A stretch of 64,000 nucleotides of DNA from Candidatus Nanopelagicales bacterium (GTDB lineage Bacteria > Actinomycetota > Actinomycetes > S36-B12). Positions within the stretch are counted from its first letter, which is position 1. Every line of letters starts with the position of its first letter. Below, piece by piece: positions 53,605-62,187 of this stretch. The position numbers were made by a program, and so were the translations under genes. The notes beneath the pieces were generated by a model. That model did no database searches, was not told the DNA's origin, and saw nothing but the letters and a program-made list of their open reading frames with translations. The stretch spans positions 1 to 64,000 of the forward strand of contig JAQTZL010000012.1 in assembly GCA_028687755.1 (NCBI GenBank), written 5' to 3'.

Positions 53605-55614
53605 ATGACCAAGCCCACCGTAAAAACACCTTCGACCCCCTTGGGTTTGGTGGCAGTTTCCTTGGTCATTGCGATGGTGAGTGTCTTGATGGTTTCCCTC
53701 GTGATTTCCGGGGGCTCCTACTCCGTTCCAGCCCCTGGGCTACCCGACCCGGGCGCCCTGGTGGTCTGGGGAACCCCAATCCTTCGACTCCTCACAGATC
53801 TCGCCGCTATCGCCACGATTGGTTGGCTCCTGGCCGCAAGCATCTTGGATCCGGCCGGTAAGGGCGGGGTGGTCTCGCCCGCTGGTCGCCGTGACCTCAT
53901 GCGTGCAGCCATCGCTGCCTTTATTTGGGCGTTCTTGGCCATCACCCAAATGATCTTTGCCTTGGCAAACATCCTCGGGCTACCACTCAGTGAAGTGTTT
54001 AACCCTCAGGTCATCGGTACCTTCGCCAACGAGGTACCCCTGACACGTGCACTTGTGGCGGTCTCAGTACTCGCCCTCGTCATCGGTGTTGGCGCCTTGG
54101 TCAGCGCGACAACAGGCGCTGCACTCAGCTGGCTAGTTGTCGGGCTAGTTGCAGCCTCACTTCCATCATTGGGTGGACACGGCGCGGGTTTAGGTGACCA
54201 CGCTCTGGCACTTACAGCAGGCATTGCCCACGTGCTTGGCGCATTCTTATGGATCGGCGGCTTACTCGCACTCGCAATTCATGCGGCACGCAAAGACTTC
54301 CCTATTCACAAAGCAGTCCAACGGTTTTCTTCGATCGCCCTTGTTGCATTTATCTTGGTTGCAGTAAGTGGACTCGCGAATGCCTATACCCGCCTTGATT
54401 CAATTTCACAGTTGATCACAACTGGATATGGTCAAATCACCGTTGCAAAATTGATCGTACTCATCGCACTGGGAACCATTGCCTGGATCATTCGCTCGAG
54501 AATTTCCAATTCGTTATCGACCAGCCGCACATGGGTATTTGCTCGCGTGGCATCGCTTGAATTGTTGGCAATGGGTATTGCAATTGCACTTGGCGTTGCT
54601 CTGGCTTCATCTGCGCCCCCTCGAATTGAAACGCAATTCAGTTCGCTTGGTGAGAGTCTCCTTGGCTTTGGTTATCCGCCAGCGCCAACGATCTCCTCGG
54701 TGATGCTTGGGTTCCGTCTTGATCCCCTGTTCTTCACAGGTTCATTGATCGCAGCCGGCTTGTACTGCTTTGGCGTCGCCCGCCTACGTAGCCGTGGCGA
54801 CAAATGGCCAATAGGTCGAACCGTTTCCTGGCTATTGGGGATTGGCGTCGTGATCTGGTGCACGAATTCAGGTATCGCGATGTACTCACAAGTTTCCGTT
54901 TCATTGCACATGACAGAGCACATGACCATGGCAATGCTTGCACCAATTCTGTTGGTACTGGGTGCACCCGCAACTCTGGCATTGCGTGCAATTAAGCCAA
55001 GTCATGGCAACGACCGTGGGCCACGCGAATGGCTGGTGTGGTTTTTGCACAGTTGGCCAACAAAGATTTTGACGAATCCGTTTTATGTGTTCTTCATTTA
55101 CGTTATTGGTTTGTACGGCCTTTACCTGACGCCAGCATTTGGATGGTTGATGGGTAGCCACGTTGGTCACATCTATATGCAAATGCATTTTCTTTTCGCC
55201 GGGTATCTTTTTTACTGGATCGTGATTGGCATCGACCCAAGGCCAAAACCTTTGCCGTACTGGGGCCGTTTCATGTTGCTGCTCATGGCAATTTCGGTCC
55301 ATGGCTTCTTCGCCGTGATTCTGATGATGAGTACGGATCTGTCCTTGGCACCAGAGTGGTATTCAATCGTTCGTCCGCCGTGGGTGACTGATCTAGTTGC
55401 GGATTCTGAAACGGGCGGCCAAATCGCTTGGGCTCTCGCAGAAATTCCAACCGTGCTTGTCATGATCATCATTGCTATCCAATGGGCTAGAAATGATGAC
55501 CGGGAATCCAAGCGCAACGATAGGCAAGCCGATCGGGATGGCAATGCGGAAATGAATGCCTACAACGAGCGTCTTGCACGCTTGGCTGAATACGACAAAC
55601 ACAACTCCCAATGA
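53605..55614 (+). CDS. Copper resistance CopD / cytochrome c oxidase assembly CtaG fusion
   Basis: A 669-residue membrane protein joining two families. The N-terminal half is CopD-like (MISFALANILGLPLSEVF-type segment, GGHGAGLGDHALALTAGIAH, WIGGLLALAIH, with conserved His), likely for copper uptake or handling. The C-terminal half from about residue 400 is CtaG-type (VSLHMTEHMTMAMLAPILLV, HFLFAGYLFYWIVIGIDP, SVHGFFAVIL), linked to copper delivery to cytochrome oxidase. ATG 53605 is preceded by AGGAG within a repeated 9-mer. The stop overlaps the next ORF by four bases. Confidence 0.88.
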   Translation: MTKPTVKTPSTPLGLVAVSLVIAMVSVLMVSLVISGGSYSVPAPGLPDPGALVVWGTPILRLLTDLAAIATIGWLLAASILDPAGKGGVVSPAGRRDLMRAAIAAFIWAFLAITQMIFALANILGLPLSEVFNPQVIGTFANEVPLTRALVAVSVLALVIGVGALVSATTGAALSWLVVGLVAASLPSLGGHGAGLGDHALALTAGIAHVLGAFLWIGGLLALAIHAARKDFPIHKAVQRFSSIALVAFILVAVSGLANAYTRLDSISQLITTGYGQITVAKLIVLIALGTIAWIIRSRISNSLSTSRTWVFARVASLELLAMGIAIALGVALASSAPPRIETQFSSLGESLLGFGYPPAPTISSVMLGFRLDPLFFTGSLIAAGLYCFGVARLRSRGDKWPIGRTVSWLLGIGVVIWCTNSGIAMYSQVSVSLHMTEHMTMAMLAPILLVLGAPATLALRAIKPSHGNDRGPREWLVWFLHSWPTKILTNPFYVFFIYVIGLYGLYLTPAFGWLMGSHVGHIYMQMHFLFAGYLFYWIVIGIDPRPKPLPYWGRFMLLLMAISVHGFFAVILMMSTDLSLAPEWYSIVRPPWVTDLVADSETGGQIAWALAEIPTVLVMIIIAIQWARNDDRESKRNDRQADRDGNAEMNAYNERLARLAEYDKHNSQ

Positions 55615-56351
55615 TCAAGCGAGTTGCCGCGATATTCGTTGCCCTCGCGATACCTATTGCATTCTTAGAAACACCAGCAGAGGCACAACAGCTTCAATGG
55701 CTAAACGCCATAACTACGAGCGATCAAGTTGTCGTTGTCACCGCAACCCACCGATCCGCAACGGTAGGCACGCTTCGCGCGTATCAACGAGTCAATGGTC
55801 AATGGGATTTGATTCAGTCACCCGCTGCAGTATTTTTAGGGCGATCAGGGTTGGTACCGGGTGTCGCGCGAGTGCAGTCAAGTGGCACTACCCCCATGGG
55901 CACGTTTGACCTTCTCACAGCCTTTGGTCGCAAAACTAATCCCGGCACCCAAATGGCGTATACGCGCGTTGATCACAACGATGCCTGGACCTATAACCCC
56001 AAGGTTCCTAGTACCTACAACGTATTTCAAAGCGTTGACCGAACCTGGGCAACGTACGGGAAATACGTTGAACATCTGTGGCAGCTAGGTCCGCAATATG
56101 ACTACGTCATCACCACGAGCTTTAATCAACCTCCAGGCCCGATCGCTCAAGGCCACGATGGCGTGAATCGAGCAACATCGCATGCAAATATTCATCGGGG
56201 TGGCGGAATTTTTCTGCACGTCTCAAAAGGCATCCCTACAGCCGGTTGCGTGAGTATGCAAAGAAATGTCATGCGTGCCCTACTTCAGTGGCTTGAGCCT
56301 TCAGCTCACCCGGTTGTCGTGATTGGGCTTGCGAAAGATTTCAATTCATGA
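55611..56351 (+). CDS. Exported L,D-transpeptidase family protein
   Basis: A 246-residue protein with a signal peptide (MIKRVAAIFVALAIPIAFLE, cut near AEA). The mature domain is YkuD-like and ends in GGGIFLHVSKGIPTAGCVSM, with His, Thr and the nucleophile Cys217 in the PTAGC motif. This differs from the common SHGCIR form but is a known actinobacterial variant. It could cross-link peptidoglycan or attach proteins to it. The start overlaps the CopD-CtaG stop (ATGA), so the two are co-translated; it overlaps the convergent nitrilase by 11 nt. Confidence 0.8.
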   Translation: MIKRVAAIFVALAIPIAFLETPAEAQQLQWLNAITTSDQVVVVTATHRSATVGTLRAYQRVNGQWDLIQSPAAVFLGRSGLVPGVARVQSSGTTPMGTFDLLTAFGRKTNPGTQMAYTRVDHNDAWTYNPKVPSTYNVFQSVDRTWATYGKYVEHLWQLGPQYDYVITTSFNQPPGPIAQGHDGVNRATSHANIHRGGGIFLHVSKGIPTAGCVSMQRNVMRALLQWLEPSAHPVVVIGLAKDFNS

Positions 56352-57147
56352 CTGAACCAGTAATACGAATATCTCGCAGCACGGGAAACTCCTCGCGAAC
56401 GCGCAATGGCATTTCTGGGTCAACATCTATATAAAGAATGCACTCGTCACTTCCAGCCATGGCAACGACATCGCCTTGGGGATTCACAACCTGGGAATAT
56501 CCACCCAAAACCACATCACCTTGCACACCAATTTCATTACATGCAATGACCCAGCATTGATTTTCAATTGCGCGCGCACGAACGAGAACATTCCAAGCTT
56601 CAATACGCGCCGCTGGCCAGCCGGAACTGACGATCACGGTTGTGGCATGGCGTTGACCAAGGAGTCGGAAAAGTTCGGGGAAGCGGAGGTCATAGCACGT
56701 ACTCAAACCCGTACTTCCCAGCACAGTTTGCACAACAGCAAGTTCATTGCCCCCAGTGAGCACAGCCGCCTCACCGGAATCAAAACCAAAGAGGTGCACT
56801 TTGCGATAGGTCGCAATGACTTCCCCATTTGGATCAATAAGCACACTTGTGTTGTAGAGATTTCCGGAAGTATCTCGTTCGGCAAAAGAGCCCGCGTGTA
56901 ACCAGATTCCGTTGCTTGCTGCTAATTCACTCATCAATGTCACTAGTGGGCCTCTTGCAGACTCGGCGAATTGCGCAGCCGCAGGAATGTCGAAGGCGCC
57001 TACGTGCCATAGCTCTGGCAGCACAACCACATCTGCTGTTTGTGCTGCTTCATTGATGAGCTCGACTGTTCGAGCGATGCGAGCAGTAACTGACTCTCGG
57101 CTGGAAACATCTAGCTGCACTAAAGCAACGTTCACTGGCATCACCAA
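56341..57147 (-). CDS. Carbon-nitrogen hydrolase (nitrilase superfamily)
   Basis: A 268-residue soluble amidase of the nitrilase superfamily with the complete Glu-Lys-Cys triad: Glu45 (VVLPELW), Lys116 (YRKVHLF) and Cys151 (LSTCYDLRFPELF). The size and DLRFPEL motif place it with omega-amidase/YafV or deaminated-glutathione amidase (Nit1) types. The exact substrate is not fixed. ATG 57147 has an in-frame ATG two codons on. It overlaps the L,D-transpeptidase end (convergent) and diverges from the MDMPI-type gene. Confidence 0.87.
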   Translation of the reverse strand: MVMPVNVALVQLDVSSRESVTARIARTVELINEAAQTADVVVLPELWHVGAFDIPAAAQFAESARGPLVTLMSELAASNGIWLHAGSFAERDTSGNLYNTSVLIDPNGEVIATYRKVHLFGFDSGEAAVLTGGNELAVVQTVLGSTGLSTCYDLRFPELFRLLGQRHATTVIVSSGWPAARIEAWNVLVRARAIENQCWVIACNEIGVQGDVVLGGYSQVVNPQGDVVAMAGSDECILYIDVDPEMPLRVREEFPVLRDIRITGSVMN

Positions 57148-57188
57148 AGCCTAAGTGCAACCCATCAATTGCGGTTAATGTTCGCACC

Positions 57189-58007
57189 ATGCATTCCTCT
57201 CTTACCTTCGACGATCTCTTCACTGCTTGGCTATCGGCCAGTCTGGAAGTGCGAGAGATCGTCGCCGATCTGGCACCTGAGCAACTTGCTCTGCCCACTG
57301 GGTGTAGTGCATGGAACGTGCAAGATATTTTCGCCCACATCATCGACATCGAATGGTTGATGTCAGGGCAGCCACCTATGGACCACGAACCCGACTGGGA
57401 ATCACTTCCAGAACTAGGGCGTTCAGGTCGCGTGACTGAAGTTGGTGTTGATGGTCGCCGAAACCACAACCTGGCGGAGTTACTCGATGAATTTGATGAG
57501 GTCATCGCCCAACGTCAAACTCAATTGATGTCTGGTTCCCATGACCTCACATCACTCGTCAAGGGGCCTACTGGCACTGACTGGACTCTGCAAAAATCAT
57601 TTGAGATGCGCATCAATGACACCTGGGTTCACGGCCAAGATATCCGCACTGCCATCGGCCAACCAGGTGGGCTCGAGAGCCCAGCGGCACAGATTTCGGC
57701 GCAGTCATTAATGGAAATGCTGCCAATAGCCTGGGCGAAAACCGTCCAAGCACCAATCGGCTCCGCGTTAGAAATACGCATTACCTCTCCATTTACGCTC
57801 TCCACGCAAGTCAATATCGATGATGACGGTCGGGCGAATCTGACTGCGGATCAGACTCCGACTGTTGTGGTTGAGGGTGCGTGGGGCGTACTTCTTCCAC
57901 TCCTTACAGGTCGTTCCAACGATGCCGCCCTGAAGGCTGAACTCAAGATTGACGGCGACGCTGAACTCGCCGGCCGACTCCTTGCCAAAATGGCGATCAC
58001 GTCCTAG
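57189..58007 (+). CDS. Maleylpyruvate isomerase-family (MDMPI/DinB) protein, probably mycothiol-dependent
   Basis: A 272-residue protein of the actinobacterial 'maleylpyruvate isomerase family mycothiol-dependent enzyme' group. The N-terminal four-helix DinB-type domain has CSAWNVQDIFAHIIDIEW (His50 and Glu55 as possible metal ligands) and a third His in NDTWVHGQDIRTAIG near residue 148. A C-terminal SCP2-like beta domain with DQTPTVVVEGAWGVLLPLL and ALKAELKIDGD follows. The real reaction is unknown. It lies 7 nt before devR, so it is in the same transcript and may be tied to redox response. Confidence 0.8.
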   Translation: MHSSLTFDDLFTAWLSASLEVREIVADLAPEQLALPTGCSAWNVQDIFAHIIDIEWLMSGQPPMDHEPDWESLPELGRSGRVTEVGVDGRRNHNLAELLDEFDEVIAQRQTQLMSGSHDLTSLVKGPTGTDWTLQKSFEMRINDTWVHGQDIRTAIGQPGGLESPAAQISAQSLMEMLPIAWAKTVQAPIGSALEIRITSPFTLSTQVNIDDDGRANLTADQTPTVVVEGAWGVLLPLLTGRSNDAALKAELKIDGDAELAGRLLAKMAITS

Positions 58008-58013
58008 GGCACA

Positions 58014-58691
58014 ATGGCATCTATGGCGAGCCCGACTGAACCAATCCGAGTGTTTCTCCTCGACGATCACGAAATTGTGCGGCGCGGACTTGCAGATCTC
58101 ATTAATTTGGAAAGCGACATGGAAGTTGTCGGAGAGGCTTCGACTAAAGCCGAAGCGTTAACACGAATTCCTGCATCTCGCCCAACCGTTGCTGTACTTG
58201 ATGTGCGACTGCCAGATGGAACTGGTGTTGAAGTATGCCGAGACATTCGCTCTGATCTCCCCGATGTCCGCTGTCTGATGCTCACCTCCTACGCCGATGA
58301 TGAAGCGCTTTTTGACGCGATCATGGCGGGTGCTTCGGGATACGTGTTAAAAGAAATTCGCGGAAACGACTTAATGTCTGCAATCCGTGATGTCGCATCC
58401 GGGAAATCATTGCTCGACCCCACGGCAACGCAGCGCGTGCTAGACCGTTTGCGCCAAGGTGAACATCAGGATCAGCGGCTGCAGGGGTTGTCGGACCAAG
58501 AGCGCAGGATTTTGATTCTCATCGGTGACGGACTTACGAACCGACAAATCGGTGAGGCAATGCACCTCGCTGAAAAAACAGTAAAGAACTATGTATCTAG
58601 CTTGCTTGCAAAATTGGGCATGGAACGTAGAACACAAGCAGCCGCTCTTGCCGCTCGCATGGCTGCAGAAGACCTACACAAGCACTCCTGA
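58014..58691 (+). CDS. devR: NarL/LuxR-type response regulator, DevR (DosR)-like
   Basis: A 225-residue regulator. The receiver domain has [17 protein letters not shown] and the phosphate-accepting Asp63 ([13 protein letters not shown]); the C-terminal LuxR helix-turn-helix reads [20 protein letters not shown] then [20 protein letters not shown] with [11 protein letters not shown]. The last part is nearly the sequence of M. tuberculosis DevR, the hypoxia and NO dormancy regulator. ATG 58023 is an alternative start. The histidine kinase gene faces it, ends 3 nt away and is convergent, a natural partner. Confidence 0.92.
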   Translation: MASMASPTEPIRVFLLDDHEIVRRGLADLINLESDMEVVGEASTKAEALTRIPASRPTVAVLDVRLPDGTGVEVCRDIRSDLPDVRCLMLTSYADDEALFDAIMAGASGYVLKEIRGNDLMSAIRDVASGKSLLDPTATQRVLDRLRQGEHQDQRLQGLSDQERRILILIGDGLTNRQIGEAMHLAEKTVKNYVSSLLAKLGMERRTQAAALAARMAAEDLHKHS

Positions 58692-58694
58692 CCA

Positions 58695-60383
58695 TCAGTC
58701 AAGAGGCACTCGCCAAACCAAGCGCGTACCTCCATGTTCTGCCGCGCGTTCCATAAGGCATGAACCGCCTAACTCTTGCGCTCTTGCGGAAAGATTGGCG
58801 ACACCTGAACGGCGCGATGGGCCAGTTGGAGAGATGCCGACACCATCATCGGTAACCATTAACACCACTGTTGCCGGATCAACTTCAACCATCACATCAA
58901 TCCGATTTGCTTGCGCATGCTTCACAGCGTTAGACAGAGCCTCACGGAGTGCAGCGATGAGATGTTCACTTATTCGGTCGCTCACGAGTGAATCTACCGG
59001 ACCAACGAATCTCACTGAAGGATCAAAGCCAAGCAGTGCACCAGATTGAGCTGTTTCGCGTAATACCCGACCGCGAACTCCAGAAGCGGGGCCGCTTGTT
59101 GGTTCATGAAGGGCAAAGATTGTTTGACGGATTTCACGAATGGTTTCATCAAGTTCATCGACGGCTCGCGAGATGCGGTCTTCCACCCCTTCGCTGACAT
59201 CACCCAATCGCAATGTACCCTGCAGCGACATTCCCGTTGCGAATAAACGCTGGATAACCAAGTCGTGTAAATCGCGCGCAATACGATCGCGATCTTCATA
59301 AATCGCCAGACGTTCGTGTTCACGTTGCGATTCAGCAAGCACGAGTGTCACGGCCGCTTGTGCGGCAAAACTTTCCACAGATTTCAACGCATCTGGATTT
59401 GGATTCATGACGTCTATATCCCAGATAAGCGCAAACACCGCTATGGCTTCATCATCACTCACCATGGGAATCGCAACTATCGAACCGAACGTGCGCGGTT
59501 GATCGATATTCAAAAGTGCACCAGTTTGACGCAAGGTCTGTTTCTGTTTCATTGCCTCATGAAGCAGTGAGTGCACCGGAATCTCTCGGCCAATCCACTC
59601 CTGTGCAAGTCCATCAAAGGCGGGCGAACGCAATGTGCGCTGACGACTCCTGTGCACTGCCCAACGCGGATCAGGTGATCGGAATATCTTGTAGGCGTCA
59701 TACTCCTCGACTACTTCTGCGATGAGTTGTCCAGTGCTATCTGGCAGCGCGACAACACATGCATCCGCGCCAGAAATCGCTCGAGCGTGATGTGCCAAAA
59801 GTGGGATTACTTCCTCACCATCCACTGATGAGAGCACTGCAGTAGCGATATCTGCAACGGCTTGCTGCCATTCCTCACGTCGACGACTTGATTCATACAA
59901 GCGCGCATTCTCAATTGCTACGGCAGCTGCCGCAGCAAGTGCTTCGACAAGACGCTCATCTTCCTCCGTGAAAAATGCACCACCACGCTTTTCCGTGAGG
60001 TACAAGTTACCGAAAACGGAACCACCCACACGTACCGGAACTCCAAGGAAGCTGTGCATCGGTGGATGACCGGGTGGAAACCCAACTGATGCATGATGCG
60101 CACTGAGATCTTCCAATCGCAAAGCAACTGGATCCTCAATAATCACACCGAGAATTCCTTTTCCTTGGGGAGGTTGACCGAGATTTTCAGCAATCTCACG
60201 ATCAAGGCCAACATGAATAAACTCCGTTACTTCGCCATCGATGCCCAAAACGCCGAGAGCCCCGTATGTGGAATCCGTCAGTTCAACAGCTTCCTGAACT
60301 ATTCGTCGCAGGGTCGATGCAAGTTCAAGCCCACCAGCAATGCCAACGAAAGCAGCAAAGAGCCCCGAGTCCGTCTTGTCCAT
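58695..60383 (-). CDS. devS: GAF-domain sensor histidine kinase, DevS/DosT-like
   Basis: About 562 residues from ATG 60383: two GAF domains followed by a HisKA_3 and HATPase_c kinase. The first GAF has SVGFPPGHPPMHSFLGVPVR with His106 and FGNLYL with Tyr128, exactly where M. tuberculosis DosS has haem ligand His149 and distal Tyr171 (22 residues apart). Kinase motifs are DRIARDLHDLVIQRLFATGM (phosphorylated His) and a GVGIS ATP site. A longer frame to 60506 overlaps cydC by 86 nt and is less likely. Haem binding is an inference. Confidence 0.9.
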   Translation of the reverse strand: MDKTDSGLFAAFVGIAGGLELASTLRRIVQEAVELTDSTYGALGVLGIDGEVTEFIHVGLDREIAENLGQPPQGKGILGVIIEDPVALRLEDLSAHHASVGFPPGHPPMHSFLGVPVRVGGSVFGNLYLTEKRGGAFFTEEDERLVEALAAAAAVAIENARLYESSRRREEWQQAVADIATAVLSSVDGEEVIPLLAHHARAISGADACVVALPDSTGQLIAEVVEEYDAYKIFRSPDPRWAVHRSRQRTLRSPAFDGLAQEWIGREIPVHSLLHEAMKQKQTLRQTGALLNIDQPRTFGSIVAIPMVSDDEAIAVFALIWDIDVMNPNPDALKSVESFAAQAAVTLVLAESQREHERLAIYEDRDRIARDLHDLVIQRLFATGMSLQGTLRLGDVSEGVEDRISRAVDELDETIREIRQTIFALHEPTSGPASGVRGRVLRETAQSGALLGFDPSVRFVGPVDSLVSDRISEHLIAALREALSNAVKHAQANRIDVMVEVDPATVVLMVTDDGVGISPTGPSRRSGVANLSARAQELGGSCLMERAAEHGGTRLVWRVPLD

Positions 60384-60420
60384 CACATTCCCATCATGCC
60401 TTGAGCCATTGCTCGCATGC

Positions 60421-62187
60421 TCATCGATCGAAGAGTTTTCCGGAGGAAACGAGTGCAACTTCATTTTGCGACCGCCATTGCTCGGAAAACCAACCTGAAC
60501 CAGCACGAAGTTCCCGACACGTTCCCTGCGATGTCACGACACCATCCATCAGCTCTATGACATGAGCATCATCAGGGATTGCGAGTAGATGATGCGTGAT
60601 CGTGAGCACAGTGGATTGTGCAAATTGAGATACAAGCGCCAACTCCACCGCGCGAGCTGATTGTGCATCCAAGTGCTCAGTAGGTTCGTCGAGAATGACG
60701 AACTCTCGCGGTTCTACCGTGAGTCGCGCTAACGCTAGACGTTGACCTTCTCCACCTGAGATTGAGGTTCCAAAAGCGCCAACTGGTGATCGAACTCCCT
60801 GAGGTAAACGCGCCACAAATCCTTCAAGATGCGCACCACCGATGGCTCTGTTCACTGCCTCCTCAGAAATTTCGAGTCGACCCAAGGTGATGTTCTCTTC
60901 AATTGTGGTGTTGAACATATGAGCACGCTGTGCCAAGAGTCCCACGTGCTCACGTAACACATCTGGATCTACATCACGCAGTTCCGTGCCATTCATGCGG
61001 ACTGATCCTGAGTACGAGAGGAACCCCATCAGGACATTTGCCAGAGTGGATTTTCCGGATCCGCTTGGACCCACGATGTAGAGCTGCTCGCCAGGCGCCA
61101 ACTCAAAACTCACGTTGGTCAGTGCAGGGGTTTGACCCTGATGCCACCACACATTCAAGTCGCGAATTTGGAGCCCTTGAAAGCCCCGTTGCAATACCGC
61201 TGGTTTCGCAGGTGTCGTGACTGGCGGTGGCAAATCATTGAGTTCCTCAATGCGCTCTGCACTTCCTCGAACGCGAGGTACCGCAGCGGCAGCACTTGGC
61301 AAGTTAGCCAACACATCAAACACAGCGAGTGGAAGTAGGGCCGCTACTGCAATCCACACTGGGCTTACATCCCCCGCGGTGATCGCAGGAGTAATTGCCC
61401 AAATCATGCCGATAACGGTGATCCCCTGGATCAAGGTGATCAGTGCTCCACCGAGAGCGAGCCCCGCTGCTGATTTTTGACTTAACGCCGTGAGTTCTGC
61501 ATCAATCTTCGACAACTGTGTAACAGCCCGAGGAGAGGCTTCAAACGCATTGAGATCAGCAACTGCTGAGAATGCCGTGACTAGAGAACTGGCGAGTTCA
61601 GCGCGTTGAGGCGCGACTTGTGCTTCCGCTCGCGCAGTGACCCTTGCGATTAATAGCGGCACCAAAGCCAATCCGAGAATTCCAGAACACACCATGACCG
61701 CCGCAAGACCAGGCATCAGCCACCACAGAAAAGCAACGGTGCCAAGCATGACCAAGATGCTTTGCGACCAGGGCAGCACAACACGCAACGGCAAATCAAC
61801 AGCTGAATCGACATCGCCGATGAGTCGAGTCAGCAGATCTCCGCGACCAAAATGCGTCAAACCCGCTGGTGCAAGTCGCTCAAGTTGCGTGAAGACCGAT
61901 ACGCGCAAACCCACAAGGCCTCGAAAGGCTGCGTCATGACCAGCAAGGCGCTCGAAGTAGCGAAACACCGCACGTCCGAGTGCGAAGGCACGAACCATGA
62001 CTGCCGCGACCGTGAGAGTTAACACGGGTGGAGCACCTGCTGCAGTCGCGATTAACCATCCTGCAGCGGCAAGGAGTGCTACAGCGCTGGCTGATGCAAG
62101 AAATCCCAGAACAATTGCGCCGCTTAACTCACCACGTTGAGCCCGCATTGCACGCCAGAGGTTTCGCACCGGTTTACGTGAAGTCAT
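60421..62187 (-). CDS. cydC: ABC exporter subunit CydC
   Basis: CydDC exports thiols (cysteine, glutathione or, here, possibly mycothiol-related compounds) needed for cytochrome bd assembly. The 588-residue half-transporter has a six-helix domain, Walker A VGPSGSGKSTLANVL near residue 382, signature SGGEGQRLALARL and Walker B FVILDEPTEHLD. Its ATG overlaps the cydD stop as ATGA. Its end lies 37 nt before the devS start. It is the last gene of the cyd run. Confidence 0.95.
   Translation of the reverse strand: MTSRKPVRNLWRAMRAQRGELSGAIVLGFLASASAVALLAAAGWLIATAAGAPPVLTLTVAAVMVRAFALGRAVFRYFERLAGHDAAFRGLVGLRVSVFTQLERLAPAGLTHFGRGDLLTRLIGDVDSAVDLPLRVVLPWSQSILVMLGTVAFLWWLMPGLAAVMVCSGILGLALVPLLIARVTARAEAQVAPQRAELASSLVTAFSAVADLNAFEASPRAVTQLSKIDAELTALSQKSAAGLALGGALITLIQGITVIGMIWAITPAITAGDVSPVWIAVAALLPLAVFDVLANLPSAAAAVPRVRGSAERIEELNDLPPPVTTPAKPAVLQRGFQGLQIRDLNVWWHQGQTPALTNVSFELAPGEQLYIVGPSGSGKSTLANVLMGFLSYSGSVRMNGTELRDVDPDVLREHVGLLAQRAHMFNTTIEENITLGRLEISEEAVNRAIGGAHLEGFVARLPQGVRSPVGAFGTSISGGEGQRLALARLTVEPREFVILDEPTEHLDAQSARAVELALVSQFAQSTVLTITHHLLAIPDDAHVIELMDGVVTSQGTCRELRAGSGWFSEQWRSQNEVALVSSGKLFDR

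Noticed and set aside
60384-60506. N-terminal extension of the DevS-like kinase
   Set aside because: It would overlap the cydC coding end by 86 nt and adds residues with no counterpart in DevS-type proteins; ATG 60383 gives a normal length.
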